Assembly (NCBI GenBank): GCA_958296385.1
Contig: OY282494.1
Location: 343,416-407,415, forward strand
Origin: an uncultured Dehalococcoidia bacterium
Lineage (GTDB): Bacteria; Chloroflexota; Dehalococcoidia; Lucifugimonadales; UBA3495
DNA length: 64,000 nucleotides
Reading direction: 5' to 3'
Each line of letters starts with the position of its first letter. The first letter of the stretch is position 1. Below are positions 24,039 to 33,475 of the stretch, piece after piece. The position numbers and the translations under genes were made by a program. The notes under the pieces were generated by a model. It ran no database searches and was not told the origin of the DNA. It saw only the letters and a program-made list of their open reading frames with translations.

Positions 24039-24179
24039 CATCAAGTTGCGCTGGATGCCAGATTATGACGCCGGTTATTCGGTCAGCACTTCCGGCCCCC
24101 CGGAGCATATTCTGGTTGCGATACCGAGACGCCAGCGTTGCAAAACATTGCAGAGGCCATCGCTGTATCGAGAGTACCA

Positions 24180-25106
24180 CTAGGTGTGGTTCTCCCGCAC
24201 TGCCAGCGGCGCCACCGGGTTGGCAACGTCGGCCGGCAGTGCCAGCGCATCGCTGCGCCCTCGCCATCTGGTTGACAGCGGCCAGTATTGCCAAACGCCC
24301 GCCGGCCCCGTTGCGTCCGGCGCAGTCGCGTCTGCCGGATTCACCCCAACGTCCTGATCGTCGGCGGGGTTGTCGGCGTCGGGTTGCCAGGGCCAGGGGA
24401 GGTGGCGGCGCCAGGGGCTGGCTGCGGTGTGGCCGTTGGCGGCGGTTATTACGGCCATCACCTGGTGGGGGCGGTGCAGGCGGTAGCGCGGCGCCGCGGC
24501 CAGGGTTGCGTCGGCGTCGATGGCGGCCCACAGCGCGGCGGCCGACTGCGCGCCGGCGGCTTGCGCGCACCGGACGTCCTGCGGCGCGTCGCCCACGTAA
24601 AGCGCATCCGCCGGCGCAACGTCCAGGCGATGTAAAATCTCCAGCAGCCCGGCCGGGTTCGGCTTAAACGGCCGGGCGTCGGTCTTGAACGATGCCGCCT
24701 CGACCATAGCGGCCAGCCCGGACTGCGCCAGCTCAGCCGCGCCAAACTCGACGAGCTTATCCGACACCACGCCGACTCGGATGCCCCAGCGTCGCAGCAT
24801 CCGCAGCAGGCTGGCGGCGCCGGGGTACAGGTAGTTGCGATGCCCGGCCATCCGGTGGTAGTGCGACATATAGACCGCTGCGATGCCGTCCAGCTCCGGC
24901 CACGCATCCGGCGCAGAACCAAAGAACCACAGCAGATGCGGGTGAAACGGACGGTGAAACTCAGCGGCGATTTCCCCGGCGTCGGGGGGCGTTACCCCCA
25001 GCTCCAGCGCGGTGCGCTGCATCAGCCGGAGGTGAATGTCCCAGCTGTTCCACAGGGTCAAGTCCCAGTCGAAAATGACCGCGCGCACCGCCGCTGCACC
25101 CCGCAA
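24180..25106 (-). CDS. HAD-superfamily hydrolase with a C-terminal extension
   Basis: Motif I is VIFDWDLTLWNSW (nucleophile Asp and acid/base Asp), motif II lies in VGVVSDK, the motif III Lys in ARPFKPNPAGLLEIL and motif IV in ALYVGDAPQDVRCAQAAGA. This is a phosphoglycolate phosphatase-like phosphohydrolase. The core ends near residue 205. About 100 further residues are Pro/Asp/Ala-rich with no recognisable fold. The start is TTG 25106 or GTG 25088. It is 12 bases downstream of the MBL-fold gene, so probably one transcript. Substrate unknown. Confidence 0.82.
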   Translation of the reverse strand: MRGAAAVRAVIFDWDLTLWNSWDIHLRLMQRTALELGVTPPDAGEIAAEFHRPFHPHLLWFFGSAPDAWPELDGIAAVYMSHYHRMAGHRNYLYPGAASLLRMLRRWGIRVGVVSDKLVEFGAAELAQSGLAAMVEAASFKTDARPFKPNPAGLLEILHRLDVAPADALYVGDAPQDVRCAQAAGAQSAAALWAAIDADATLAAAPRYRLHRPHQVMAVITAANGHTAASPWRRHLPWPWQPDADNPADDQDVGVNPADATAPDATGPAGVWQYWPLSTRWRGRSDALALPADVANPVAPLAVRENHT

Positions 25107-25118
25107 TTCCGCCCCTGG

Positions 25119-25922
25119 CTAGCAGTGGCCGGGGTGGTTGTGGCCGCCGCCCTGGTAGTCCAGCGCGCTGGGCATAACCGTGGTGCCGGGGTGCGCCGCC
25201 CGCCCGATGTCCACCGTGAACGCGCCGCTGGCGTAGTGCAGCACGCCGCTCACTTGCAGCGTGGGCGATTCGGTCAGATAGGTTATCGCCCCGTCGCTGT
25301 CGATGCGGAAAGGCCGGTCGTGGCCGGGGTAGATGGTGCTGGCGGCGGCGATAATCTTTTGCACGCTGGCCCGCGCGTCGGCCTCGCTCCAGAAAATGAT
25401 GGCCGGCGTCCCGCGTGCAACGGCGCCCGCGTCGGACATGGCATCGCCGCCCACGCAAACCGTGCCGGCGGCGGTTTCCACCACCACGCTGACGTGGCCC
25501 CGCGTATGGCCGGGCGTTTCAATCAGGCGCACGCCCGGTTCCAGCTCGGTTTCGCCGCTCACCTCCCGCACGTTCTGCCCCAGCAGCGTGTTGGCAAAGT
25601 AGCGCGCCGTCGCCAAATCGCCGGCGCGCGGGTTTCGGGTATAATCCAGCTCGTCGGCGTGAATGACGATTTCCGCGTTGGGAAACAGGTCGGTATTCTG
25701 CGAATGGTCCCAGTGGGAATGCGTCAGGATGACCCGCCCGATGTCGTTGGTGGAGATGCCGTGCGCGTCCAAAGCGTCCACCAGCAGGTTGCGCCGCCCG
25801 AAGTGGGCCACGTCAACGATGGACAAAACCTCCCCCCGAATCAGCGTAACCGTACACAGCCCCAACCGGGTCTGGTCGGTGTTGATGCTGTAACCGCCCA
25901 TAATAATCTCAAGTTCCGGCAT
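25119..25922 (-). CDS. MBL-fold metallo-hydrolase (lactonase-like)
   Basis: The protein has 267 residues. The zinc site THSHWDH (HxHxDH) follows a first strand series; further ligands lie in ETPGHTRGHVSVVVET and STIYPGHDRPF. The order and spacing resemble the N-acyl homoserine lactonase/ribonuclease Z-like branch. It probably hydrolyses a lactone or thioester-like substrate; quorum quenching cannot be concluded. It starts 56 bases from the divergent amidohydrolase gene at 25979 and is followed closely by the HAD gene. Confidence 0.85.
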   Translation of the reverse strand: MPELEIIMGGYSINTDQTRLGLCTVTLIRGEVLSIVDVAHFGRRNLLVDALDAHGISTNDIGRVILTHSHWDHSQNTDLFPNAEIVIHADELDYTRNPRAGDLATARYFANTLLGQNVREVSGETELEPGVRLIETPGHTRGHVSVVVETAAGTVCVGGDAMSDAGAVARGTPAIIFWSEADARASVQKIIAAASTIYPGHDRPFRIDSDGAITYLTESPTLQVSGVLHYASGAFTVDIGRAAHPGTTVMPSALDYQGGGHNHPGHC

Positions 25923-25978
25923 AACGCCCCCCTGTTGCCTGGTTTGGCCAATGTGCCAGAGGGATTATAGCATTGCCG

Positions 25979-27493
25979 ATGCCCTACCCCGACCTAATCC
26001 TCCACAACGCCGCAATCCACACGGCGGCCGGCACGCCAAGCCCCGATGCCGATGCCGTTGCCATCAACGCCGGCAAGATAGCCGCCGTCGGCCGATTTGC
26101 CGACGTCGCCCGCCTAATCGGGCCCGCTACCGTCGTGCTGGATTGCGGGGGCCGGACGCTCATCCCCGGCATCGTTGACGCCCATTGCCATCTGCTTGCC
26201 ATGGCCGCCCGCGCCGGCCAGGTTGACTGCCGGCCGGCTGCTGCGCCGTCGGTTCCGGCTGTCGTAGCGGCTTTGCGAGATGCAATCGCCGCTGCTGCGG
26301 ACGCCGACGATGGCACCCACTGGCTGCGCGGCTACGGCTACGACGATTCGCCCCTCGGATTGGGCCGCCACATCACCCGCCACGACCTGGACGCAGTATC
26401 CACCACCCGCCCCGTGCGCGTGGAGCATCGTTCCGGCCACGCCTGCGTGCTCAACACCGTCGGCCTGGTCGCCGCCGGCATCAACCGCAGCACGCCAACC
26501 CCGCCCGGCGCCGTCATCCAACGTGCCGCCGATGGCGAACCTACCGGCCTGCTGCTGGAAATGTCCGGCTGGCTGTCAGAGCGGATTGCATCCCGCAAAT
26601 CTGCGGAACTGAAACCCCTCGCCAACCGCCTGCTGGCCTACGGAATCACCGCCGTTACCGATGCCGGCCCCGCCAACGGTATCGCAACGCTGCACTCGTT
26701 CACCGCTAAAACATCCGCCGCTGATTTCCCCCTGCGTATCACAATGATGGCCGGCTGGCCGCAGCTGGACGAGATTACCCGCCTGGGCCTGCGCTACGGC
26801 CAGACCATCCCCGGCACCCGTGTCACCATTGGACACGCCAAGATTATGCTCACCGCATCATCGGGCAATCTCCACCCCCACCCGGCCCGGCTAACTGCGA
26901 TGGTATCCGAGGCGCACCGGCGGGGCTACCCCGTTGCGATACACGCCGTGGAGCGCGACGCCATCGTTGCCGCCGCCATCGCCTTGATGGACGCCGGCGC
27001 TATCCCCAACATCCCCGACCGCATCGAACACTGCGCCGAATGTCCCCCGGACGTAATTGACCTGCTGGCCCAGTCCGGCGCGCTGGCGGTGCCCAACCCC
27101 GGTTTTCTGCACTACGACGGCGCGCGCTACCGGGCCACGGTGCCGCCGGAGCTGCTGCCCCAGCTGTACCCGGTGGCATCCCTGCTGGCCGCCGGCATCC
27201 CGGTAGCGCTGGGTTCCGATGCGCCGGTGGTGGAGGCCAACCCGTGGGCCGGCATCGCCGCCGCCGTTTCGCGCCGGACGGCAGATGGCACCAATCTGGG
27301 CGGCCGGCCGGTTGAATCAGTGCAAACCGCCCTTGCCCTACACACCGGCGGCGCCCGCATTGCGGTGGGCCAAAGGGCGGATTTGGCCGTCGTAGCGCCA
27401 TCCCCTTTTGCCGCGCCGCCGGAACGCCTGCCCGATGTACGGTCGGCGCTTACCATAATCAACGGCGAGATAGCCTGGCGCAACGGCATCTAG
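25979..27493 (+). CDS. Amidohydrolase family protein (YtcJ-like)
   Basis: The protein has 504 residues. The N-terminal beta-sandwich DLILHNAAIHTAAG is followed by LIPGIVDAHCHLLAMA (metal-binding H-x-H), GHAKIMLTASSG, VAIHAVERDAIVAA, RIEHCAECPPDVIDLL and the late Asp in PVALGSDAPVVEANPWAGIAAAV, the order found in YtcJ/exoenzyme-like metal-dependent hydrolases. The C-terminus returns to the sandwich (GQRADLAVVAPSPF). The start is ATG 25979; TTG 25973 is also possible and is better spaced from GAGGG. Substrate unknown. It ends one base short of the convergent frameshifted gene. Confidence 0.88.
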   Translation: MPYPDLILHNAAIHTAAGTPSPDADAVAINAGKIAAVGRFADVARLIGPATVVLDCGGRTLIPGIVDAHCHLLAMAARAGQVDCRPAAAPSVPAVVAALRDAIAAAADADDGTHWLRGYGYDDSPLGLGRHITRHDLDAVSTTRPVRVEHRSGHACVLNTVGLVAAGINRSTPTPPGAVIQRAADGEPTGLLLEMSGWLSERIASRKSAELKPLANRLLAYGITAVTDAGPANGIATLHSFTAKTSAADFPLRITMMAGWPQLDEITRLGLRYGQTIPGTRVTIGHAKIMLTASSGNLHPHPARLTAMVSEAHRRGYPVAIHAVERDAIVAAAIALMDAGAIPNIPDRIEHCAECPPDVIDLLAQSGALAVPNPGFLHYDGARYRATVPPELLPQLYPVASLLAAGIPVALGSDAPVVEANPWAGIAAAVSRRTADGTNLGGRPVESVQTALALHTGGARIAVGQRADLAVVAPSPFAAPPERLPDVRSALTIINGEIAWRNGI

Positions 27494-27494
27494 G

Positions 27495-29920
27495 CTACCG
27501 CTCAAAGTGGTACTCCCCCTCCCAGAGCGGCCCGTCCTCCGTGTACTGCCCGGTTCTGATGGCGGCGATGTCATACCCCGGCAGTTCGCGCTCGGCAACG
27601 CATCGGTCACCACTGAGCACGGCAAAATCGCCGAACCGAAAGTCCAGATTGTCAAAACCGTGCTGTTGGCGAGGTTCCGGCAAGTCATTTACGTCAAGGG
27701 GAACGATATGCAGAAAGAACACGGCATCCGTGTTCGTACATTCCTCACTGGTGTAGATAAGCCGCCGGCCATCCTTGAGATAAACGTTCCAGTCGGATGC
27801 AATTAGCGGGCTGCCGAGGGCTGTTGCCTCATACTGCCTGTCGTAAAGCGCACGGTCATACAGATCAAAACGGTACTCGCCCTCCCAGAGCCGCCCATCA
27901 TCCGTGTACTGCCCGGTTCTGATGGCGGCGATGTCGTACTCCGGCAGTTCCCGCGTGGCAACGCATCGGTCATCGCTGCGTCTGGCAAAATCGGCGAAAC
28001 GAAAGTCCAGATGGTCAAAACCGTACTGTTGGCGGTGTTCCGGCAGGTCATCCGCATCGCGGGGGTCAATATGCAGAAAGATCCAGGCATCCGTGTTTGC
28101 ACATTCCTCACTGGTGTAGATAAGCCGCCGGCCATCCTTGAGATAAACGTTCCAGTCGGATGCGATTAGCGGGCTGCCGAGGGTTGTTGTGACAAACGGA
28201 CCGTTGTAAAGCGCGCGGTCATACAGGAAAATTTGCCGGTTGTCCGGCGTCAGCAGAGCCGGGCCGGGTTCCCGCTCGCGCTCAATGACAAAGTTGGCAA
28301 GGTTCCTGCGTTCGTATGTGATGACGCTGCCGGCGAGGAAGTAAGGCAACGCCCACGGCGCCCCGCCATACAGGTGCCCCTGCGACCACAGCTTGGCTCC
28401 AGCGGGCAGATAAACAATTCCCTCGCCCACTATATCGCGAATAACCTTAAAGTCCTGCATCATCTCGTCCTCTGCTTTGGCCACCTCTGCGCTATGTCCG
28501 ACATTGGCCATTGCAGTGTTGGAAAGGACAAATACCAGCAGGGCGGCCACGGCAAAGATGGAAACGAACTGTGGGCTGGATAACTTGCGCAGGCCCAGCA
28601 GCAGCAAGGCGAATAATACCAGCGGGATGCCGACGTAAAACATCGCCTCAAAATCATGATAGGCCACCGAGTTGCGCAGCGGCAAAGCCCAGCAAAAGCC
28701 CGAAACGGCCAGGGTTGCCAGCAGCATTTTGTGCTTGACCGGAGCGAAAATCAGCCCGATACTGCAAATGACTAACGCCAGTATTCCGACAATCACGCCC
28801 GGATGGTCCCCGGGCATAACTCCGCCCCAATGCTCATAAGTGTGCTCACTCTGATATGTACTTATCAAGAACGGCACTGTCATTCTGCCGATACGGTAGA
28901 ACTGGTTTTCTAGAAATGGCCCCCAAGCCAGATCCTCGGCCCATCTCGTATTAAACTCCGTATCCCCTCCCAGTCGCTCAATTGCCGACTGGACTGATTT
29001 CAGTCGGTGCAGCGGCCTGTCCCCATCCGATGCAAAGTACTCGCCGGCAAAGCTAAAGGACAGTACCGCGACGCCAAAGCACAGCGTAACCACGCCCAGC
29101 GTCACATAACGACTGGACAGCAGCGCCGCCCCGCAGCGCTTGATTTGACCAGCCAAACTCGGGGGGGGGGGGGGGGGGGGGGGGTAATAATGCCAGCGCG
29201 TGCCTTGAACAATTCACTGGCCAGGCCGAGAACGATAAAGGGCAGCAGGAACGCATAGACGTGCCAGCCCAGCAGCAGCGCCAGGCACGACTTGACCAAC
29301 AGCTGCCGGAAGCGGCCCTCCTGCGCGAATACGACCATCCCGTGAAAGGCCAGCATTACGGCGAAAAGGTCAATGGTTACTTCGTTAGAAATCTTGTCGC
29401 TGTAATACAGGATGTAATACGACGAGAACGCCAGCAGCGTTGCGGTCAACGCAATCCAGCCGCTGCCCACCAGCCGGGCCAGGGCCAAATAGGCCAGCAT
29501 TGCGGCGGCGGTAAATAACAGCAGCATCAACACCCGGGCGGCGTAGATTTCCGCTCCGAAGTTATCCCCAAAGGGCAGAATGGCCAGCTTGATTAAGGCA
29601 TAACCGCCTTTCGGAAATCGGTTGTACAGTTCGTAGCGATGGTTTCCGTCCTTATCCAAAGACTGGTAACGAAACACCAGCAGGCCGCGTTGGAAGGAAA
29701 GATTCTCTGCGAAAGCCAGGCTCTGCGACGAGTTCCAGTCATGCAATCCGCTCCGGTAAAAATGCCCCCGGTCGTTGCCGAACATAAACACCGTGGCCAT
29801 CGCCAGCAGCAACAGAACCAGCGGCAGCGCCGCCGGCTGCGTGAAAAACGCCATCCGCCCACGCACCCGCCCCACCGCCAGCGCAGTGTACTGCCGCAGA
29901 TAGTTCTGATTACCAGTCAT
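27495..29920 (-). pseudogene. GT-C-like multi-spanning membrane protein, out of frame at a 24-G tract (phase-OFF copy)
   Basis: From ATG 29920 the frame runs to the poly-C (minus strand) at 29184-29161, gives seven prolines, then shifts and stops at 29102. The rest of the protein continues in another frame down to 27495. Joined, the two parts match the intact paralogue at 30371-32428 along their length. The tract is 24 here, and frame needs a length of 1 modulo 3 (13 in the paralogue), so one added or two lost G would restore it. The first part has GHFYRSGLHDWNSSQ and several helices; the C-terminal soluble domain of about 121 residues is tandemly duplicated (363 bp period). It is either a switched-off phase-variable gene, a true frameshift, or a miscounted homopolymer. 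Confidence 0.75.
29161..29184. repeat. 24-base poly-G tract inside a coding region
   Basis: An uninterrupted run of 24 G lies at the same codon position as the 13-G run of the paralogue. Runs this long are extremely unlikely by chance and are classic slipped-strand mispairing sites. The exact count depends on sequencing accuracy. Confidence 0.95.
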
Positions 29921-29943
29921 AGCGGGATAAGCATACCATCCCC

Positions 29944-29975
29944 CCGGTCATTCTGAGGGCAGCCGGAATCTCGTT
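29944..29975. repeat. Degenerate half copy of the dispersed palindrome
   Basis: The stretch CCGGTCATTCTGAGGGCAGC and following GGAATCTCG matches one arm of the REP-like element with a few changes; the second arm is absent. It adjoins the nuclease remnant at 29978. Confidence 0.6.
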
Positions 29976-29977
29976 AG

Positions 29978-30352
29978 CGCAGCGGCGGCGCTCCCGTCCC
30001 GGTTGTAGGCGATGGCCTGGACAGCATAGTAGTTCAAGGCATCATCGACCTGTTGTACTAGGACGACGACGGCCAGCTGGTCATCCTGGACTACAAAACC
30101 GACGCCGTAAGCTCCGCCCAAGACGTGGCCAAACGGATGGCGCATTACCAATGGCACGGCGCAGCCTACGCCGCCGCCGTAGAACAAGCCACCGGCCAGC
30201 CAGTGCCGGCAGCGCAATTCCTGTTCATAACCCGCGCGGACGTTGCGGACGGTCTCCAACAAATCAACAACTGGCGGCAACTGGCGCAGGAAATGCCCAA
30301 ACTGATTGCTGCTGGGTATCCTCAGCCGGAGACGGCGCCGCGGTCAGAATGA
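29978..30352 (+). pseudogene. C-terminal remnant of an AddA/RecB-type PD-(D/E)XK nuclease
   Basis: The plus frame reads VVQGIIDLLY, then an amber stop at 30059, then DDDGQLVILDYKTDAV and AKRMAHYQWHGAAYAAAVEQ. The G-x-I-D ... D-Y-K-T pattern is the RecB-family nuclease motif found at the C-terminus of AddA helicase-nucleases, where the stop codon position is usually a Glu or Asp (GAG to TAG would suffice). No helicase sequence lies upstream: the frame closes at 29977 next to a half REP element. It is therefore a dead 3' fragment, probably left by a deletion. Confidence 0.65.
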
Positions 30353-30370
30353 CCGGGTTTGTTCCGGCGG

Positions 30371-32428
30371 CTACCGCTCAAAACGGTATTCGCCCTCCCA
30401 GAGCGGCCCATCATCTGTGTACTGCCCGGTTCTGATGGCGGCAATGTCATACCCCGGCAGTTCGCGCACGGCAACGCATCGGCCATCACTGAGCAGGGCA
30501 ACATCGCCGAACCGAAAGTCCAGGTTGTCAAAACCGTACTGTTGGCGGTGTTCCGGCAGGTCATTTACGTCAAAGGGAACGATATGCAGAAAGAATGAGG
30601 CATCCGTGTTCGCACATTCCTCACTGGTGTAGATGAGCCGCCGACCATCCCGGGGATAAACGTTCCAGTCGGATGCGATTATCGGGCTGCCCAGGGTCGC
30701 TGCGTCATACTGCCCGTCGTAAAGCGCGCGGTCGTACAGGAAAACCCGCCGGTTGTCCGGCGTCAGCAGGGCCGGGCCGGGCTCGTACTGGCGCTCAATG
30801 ACAAAGTTGGCGAGGTTCCTGTGTTCGTATGTGATGACGCTGCCGGCGAGGAAGTAAGAGAACGCCCACGGCGCGCCGCTGTACTGGTGAAATTGGTTCC
30901 CCCACCCAATGCCTTCAAATGGAATATAAACAATGCCATCGCCCACCACATCGCGAATAACCTTAAAGTCTTGCATCATCTCATCCTCTGCTTTCGCCAC
31001 CTCTACACTATGTCCAATGTTGGCCATTTCAGCGTTGGAAAGAACGAATACCAGCAGGGCGCCCACGGCAAAGATGGAAACGAACTGTGGGCTGGATAAC
31101 TTGCGCAGGCCCAGCAGCAGCAAGGCGAACAATACCAGCGGTATCCCGACGTAAAACATCGCCTCAAAATCATGAAAGGTAACCGAGTTGCGCAGCGGCA
31201 AAGCCCAGCAAAAGCCCGAAACCACCAGGGTTGCCAGCAGCATTTTGTGCTTGACCGGAGCGTAAATCAGCCCGATACCGCAAATGACTAACGCCAGTAT
31301 TCCCACAATCACGCCCGGATAGTCGCCGGGCATAGCTCCGCCCCAATGCTCATAGGTGTATGTACTATCATACGTACTTATCAGGAACGGTATAGTCATT
31401 CTGCCGATGCGGTAGAGCTGGTTTTCCAGAAATGGCCCCCAGGTCAGCTCCTCGGCGTGGCTCGTATTAAACTCCGTATCCCCTCCCAGACGGTAAGTTG
31501 CCGACACGACTGACGGCAGTTCGCCCAGCGGCGCTTCGCCACCCAGCGCGATGTACTCGCTGCTCAGGTTGGCAGCCAATAGCGCGACGCCAAAGCCCAG
31601 CGTAACCACGCCCAGCGTGGCATAACGATTGGACAGCAGGGCCGCCCCGCAACGCTTGATTTGAGCCGTCAAACTCGGGGGGGGGGGGGTAGAAATGCCG
31701 GCGCGGGCTTTGAACAGTTCACCGGCCAGGCCAAAAATAATAAAGGGCAGCAGGAACGCATAAACGTGCCAGCCCAGCAGCAGCGCCAGGCACGACTTGA
31801 CCAGCAGCTGCCGAAAGCGGCCCTCTTGTGCGAAAACGACCATCCCGTGAAAGGCCAGCATAACGGCGAACAGGTCGGTCGTTCCCTCATTGCTAATCGA
31901 GTCTGCGTAGTACAGGATGTAATACGACGAGAACGCCAGCAGCGTTGCCGTCAGTGCAATCCAGCCGCTGCCTACCAGCCGGGCCAGCGACAGATAGGCC
32001 AGCGTTGCGGCGCCGGTAAGCAACAGTAGCATCAACATCCGGGCGGCGTAGATTGCCGCTCCGAAGTCGTCTCCAAAGGGCAGAATGGCCAGCTTGATTA
32101 GAACATAGCCGCCTTTCGGAAATCGGTTGTACAGGTCGGAATAGTAACGGTTGCCCTCCCAATCCACCGATTGGTACTGGAACCCTGCGAAATAATGCCG
32201 GGGAGAAAGATTCTCCGCAAGCGTCAGGTTCTTTGACGAATCCCACTCGTGCAGCCCGTCCCTGTAAAAATGCCCCCGGTCGTTGCCGAACATAAATACC
32301 GTGGACGTCGCCAGCAGCAGCAGGATGAGCGGCAGCGCCGCCGGCTGCGTGAAAAACGCCATCCGGTCGCGCAGCCACCTCACCGCCGGCGCAGCATACC
32401 GCAGTAAATAGTTCTCCCTATACGTCAT
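30371..32428 (-). CDS. GT-C-like multi-spanning membrane protein with an in-frame 13-G tract (phase-ON copy)
   Basis: The 685-residue protein begins at ATG 32428, a start chosen by alignment to the paralogue (MTYRENYL against MTGNQNYL). About ten hydrophobic helices can be seen, with an early extracytoplasmic loop GHFYRDGLHEWDSSKNL and FPKGGYVLIKLAILPFGDDFG, reminiscent of PMT/ArnT-like GT-C glycosyltransferases that use polyprenyl-phosphate sugars. The C-terminal third (from about residue 520) is a soluble domain with TSEECANTDASFFLHIVPFD and a Cys pair. Residues about 247-250 are prolines coded by the homopolymer. A polyprenyl synthase gene lies immediately upstream on the same strand. The glycosyltransferase call is moderate; the membrane topology is clear. 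Confidence 0.65.
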   Translation of the reverse strand: MTYRENYLLRYAAPAVRWLRDRMAFFTQPAALPLILLLLATSTVFMFGNDRGHFYRDGLHEWDSSKNLTLAENLSPRHYFAGFQYQSVDWEGNRYYSDLYNRFPKGGYVLIKLAILPFGDDFGAAIYAARMLMLLLLTGAATLAYLSLARLVGSGWIALTATLLAFSSYYILYYADSISNEGTTDLFAVMLAFHGMVVFAQEGRFRQLLVKSCLALLLGWHVYAFLLPFIIFGLAGELFKARAGISTPPPPSLTAQIKRCGAALLSNRYATLGVVTLGFGVALLAANLSSEYIALGGEAPLGELPSVVSATYRLGGDTEFNTSHAEELTWGPFLENQLYRIGRMTIPFLISTYDSTYTYEHWGGAMPGDYPGVIVGILALVICGIGLIYAPVKHKMLLATLVVSGFCWALPLRNSVTFHDFEAMFYVGIPLVLFALLLLGLRKLSSPQFVSIFAVGALLVFVLSNAEMANIGHSVEVAKAEDEMMQDFKVIRDVVGDGIVYIPFEGIGWGNQFHQYSGAPWAFSYFLAGSVITYEHRNLANFVIERQYEPGPALLTPDNRRVFLYDRALYDGQYDAATLGSPIIASDWNVYPRDGRRLIYTSEECANTDASFFLHIVPFDVNDLPEHRQQYGFDNLDFRFGDVALLSDGRCVAVRELPGYDIAAIRTGQYTDDGPLWEGEYRFER
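31677..31689. repeat. 13-base poly-G tract inside a coding region
   Basis: The run codes for PPP(P) on the minus strand and keeps the frame of the gene at 30371-32428. Loss or gain of one base would truncate the protein shortly after the tract, as in the paralogue. Confidence 0.95.
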
Positions 32429-32456
32429 ACCCCACCTGCCAGCCCCAAAAGGCCCG

Positions 32457-33455
32457 CTACCGCGTGCGTTCGCGTATGTAGTCAACCATCTGGGTCAGCG
32501 AGCGGCGGGGGGCGCAGTCGGGCAGGGTGTCCAGGGCCTCTGAGGCGTCGGCGCAATAGCCCCGGATTACGGCGAAACAGTCGGTTATTATGCCGGATTC
32601 GCTAATCATATCTATGGAGTGTTGCAGCAGTTCCGGCACGCTGGCGTCGCCGGCCTGGATGGCAGCGAACAGTTTATCTATGGAGTGGTCGTTGGGGTAG
32701 CGTTCCATCAGCATAATGGCGGGCAGGGTTAGCACGCCTTGCAGCAGGTCGTTGCCCACGGGCTTGCCAATCTCGGATGCCTCGCCTTGCACGTCCAGCA
32801 GGTCGTCAACAATCTGAAACGCCATCCCGATGTTGTAGCCGTACTGCCGCAGCGCCGCCACCTGGCTTTCCGGGGCGCCGCTGAGGATGGCCCCCGATTC
32901 GGCGGACGTGCGAAACAGCGACGCCGTCTTGCGGTAGATGCGCTCGTCGTAAAGGCGGCGCGCTTTGGACGGCTCAAAGGTGGTAAAGAACTCAATCAGC
33001 TGCCCGCTGGCCAGCTCCATAATGGTTTCGGAGAACCGCCGGATTACCCGCACCACGCCGGTGTCGCAGACAAAGGTTGCCGACGTCGCAAACAGGTAAT
33101 CGCCCAGCAGCACCGCTACGTGGTTGCCGTATATCTTGTTGATGGTGGGCTTGCCCCGGCGCATCCCGGCGTTGTCAACGGTGTCGTCGTGGATGAGGGT
33201 GGCCAGATGCAGCAGCTCCACCGCCGACGCCATAATCAGCGAGCGTTCCTGCGGGTGTTCGTAGAACTCGGCGGCCAGCAGCGTCAGCGCCGGCCGGACG
33301 CGCTTGCCGCCCGACGCCAGCGCGTAATCCAGCAGCGGGTTCAGGTCGGCGATGTCGGTCTGGCAGACTTGCCGCAGCCGCTCCTCCACCTGCACCAGCC
33401 GGCGGGCCACCGGCGCGTAGATGGCAACGGTTTGCAAGTCCGGGCCGGGCTGCAC
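32457..33455 (-). CDS. Trans-polyprenyl diphosphate synthase
   Basis: The protein has 332 residues from GTG 33455 with GGGGAG upstream. Both aspartate motifs are present: LIHDDTVDNAGMRRGKPTIN (DDxxD) and FQIVDDLLDVQGEASEIGKP (second DDxxD), with ASGGKRVRPAL for the isopentenyl diphosphate site and GDYLFATSA. The enzyme makes a long-chain all-trans prenyl diphosphate for quinones or lipid carriers. An mqnA-like menaquinone gene elsewhere in the window fits a quinone role. It lies 20 bases downstream of metG. Confidence 0.93.
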   Translation of the reverse strand: MQPGPDLQTVAIYAPVARRLVQVEERLRQVCQTDIADLNPLLDYALASGGKRVRPALTLLAAEFYEHPQERSLIMASAVELLHLATLIHDDTVDNAGMRRGKPTINKIYGNHVAVLLGDYLFATSATFVCDTGVVRVIRRFSETIMELASGQLIEFFTTFEPSKARRLYDERIYRKTASLFRTSAESGAILSGAPESQVAALRQYGYNIGMAFQIVDDLLDVQGEASEIGKPVGNDLLQGVLTLPAIMLMERYPNDHSIDKLFAAIQAGDASVPELLQHSIDMISESGIITDCFAVIRGYCADASEALDTLPDCAPRRSLTQMVDYIRERTR

Positions 33456-33475
33456 GACGCGCTCGCTCCCCGCAA

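Noticed and set aside
30125-30352. An independent 75-residue plus-strand gene
   Set aside because: Its sequence is continuous with nuclease motifs upstream of the amber codon at 30059, so it is part of a pseudogene.
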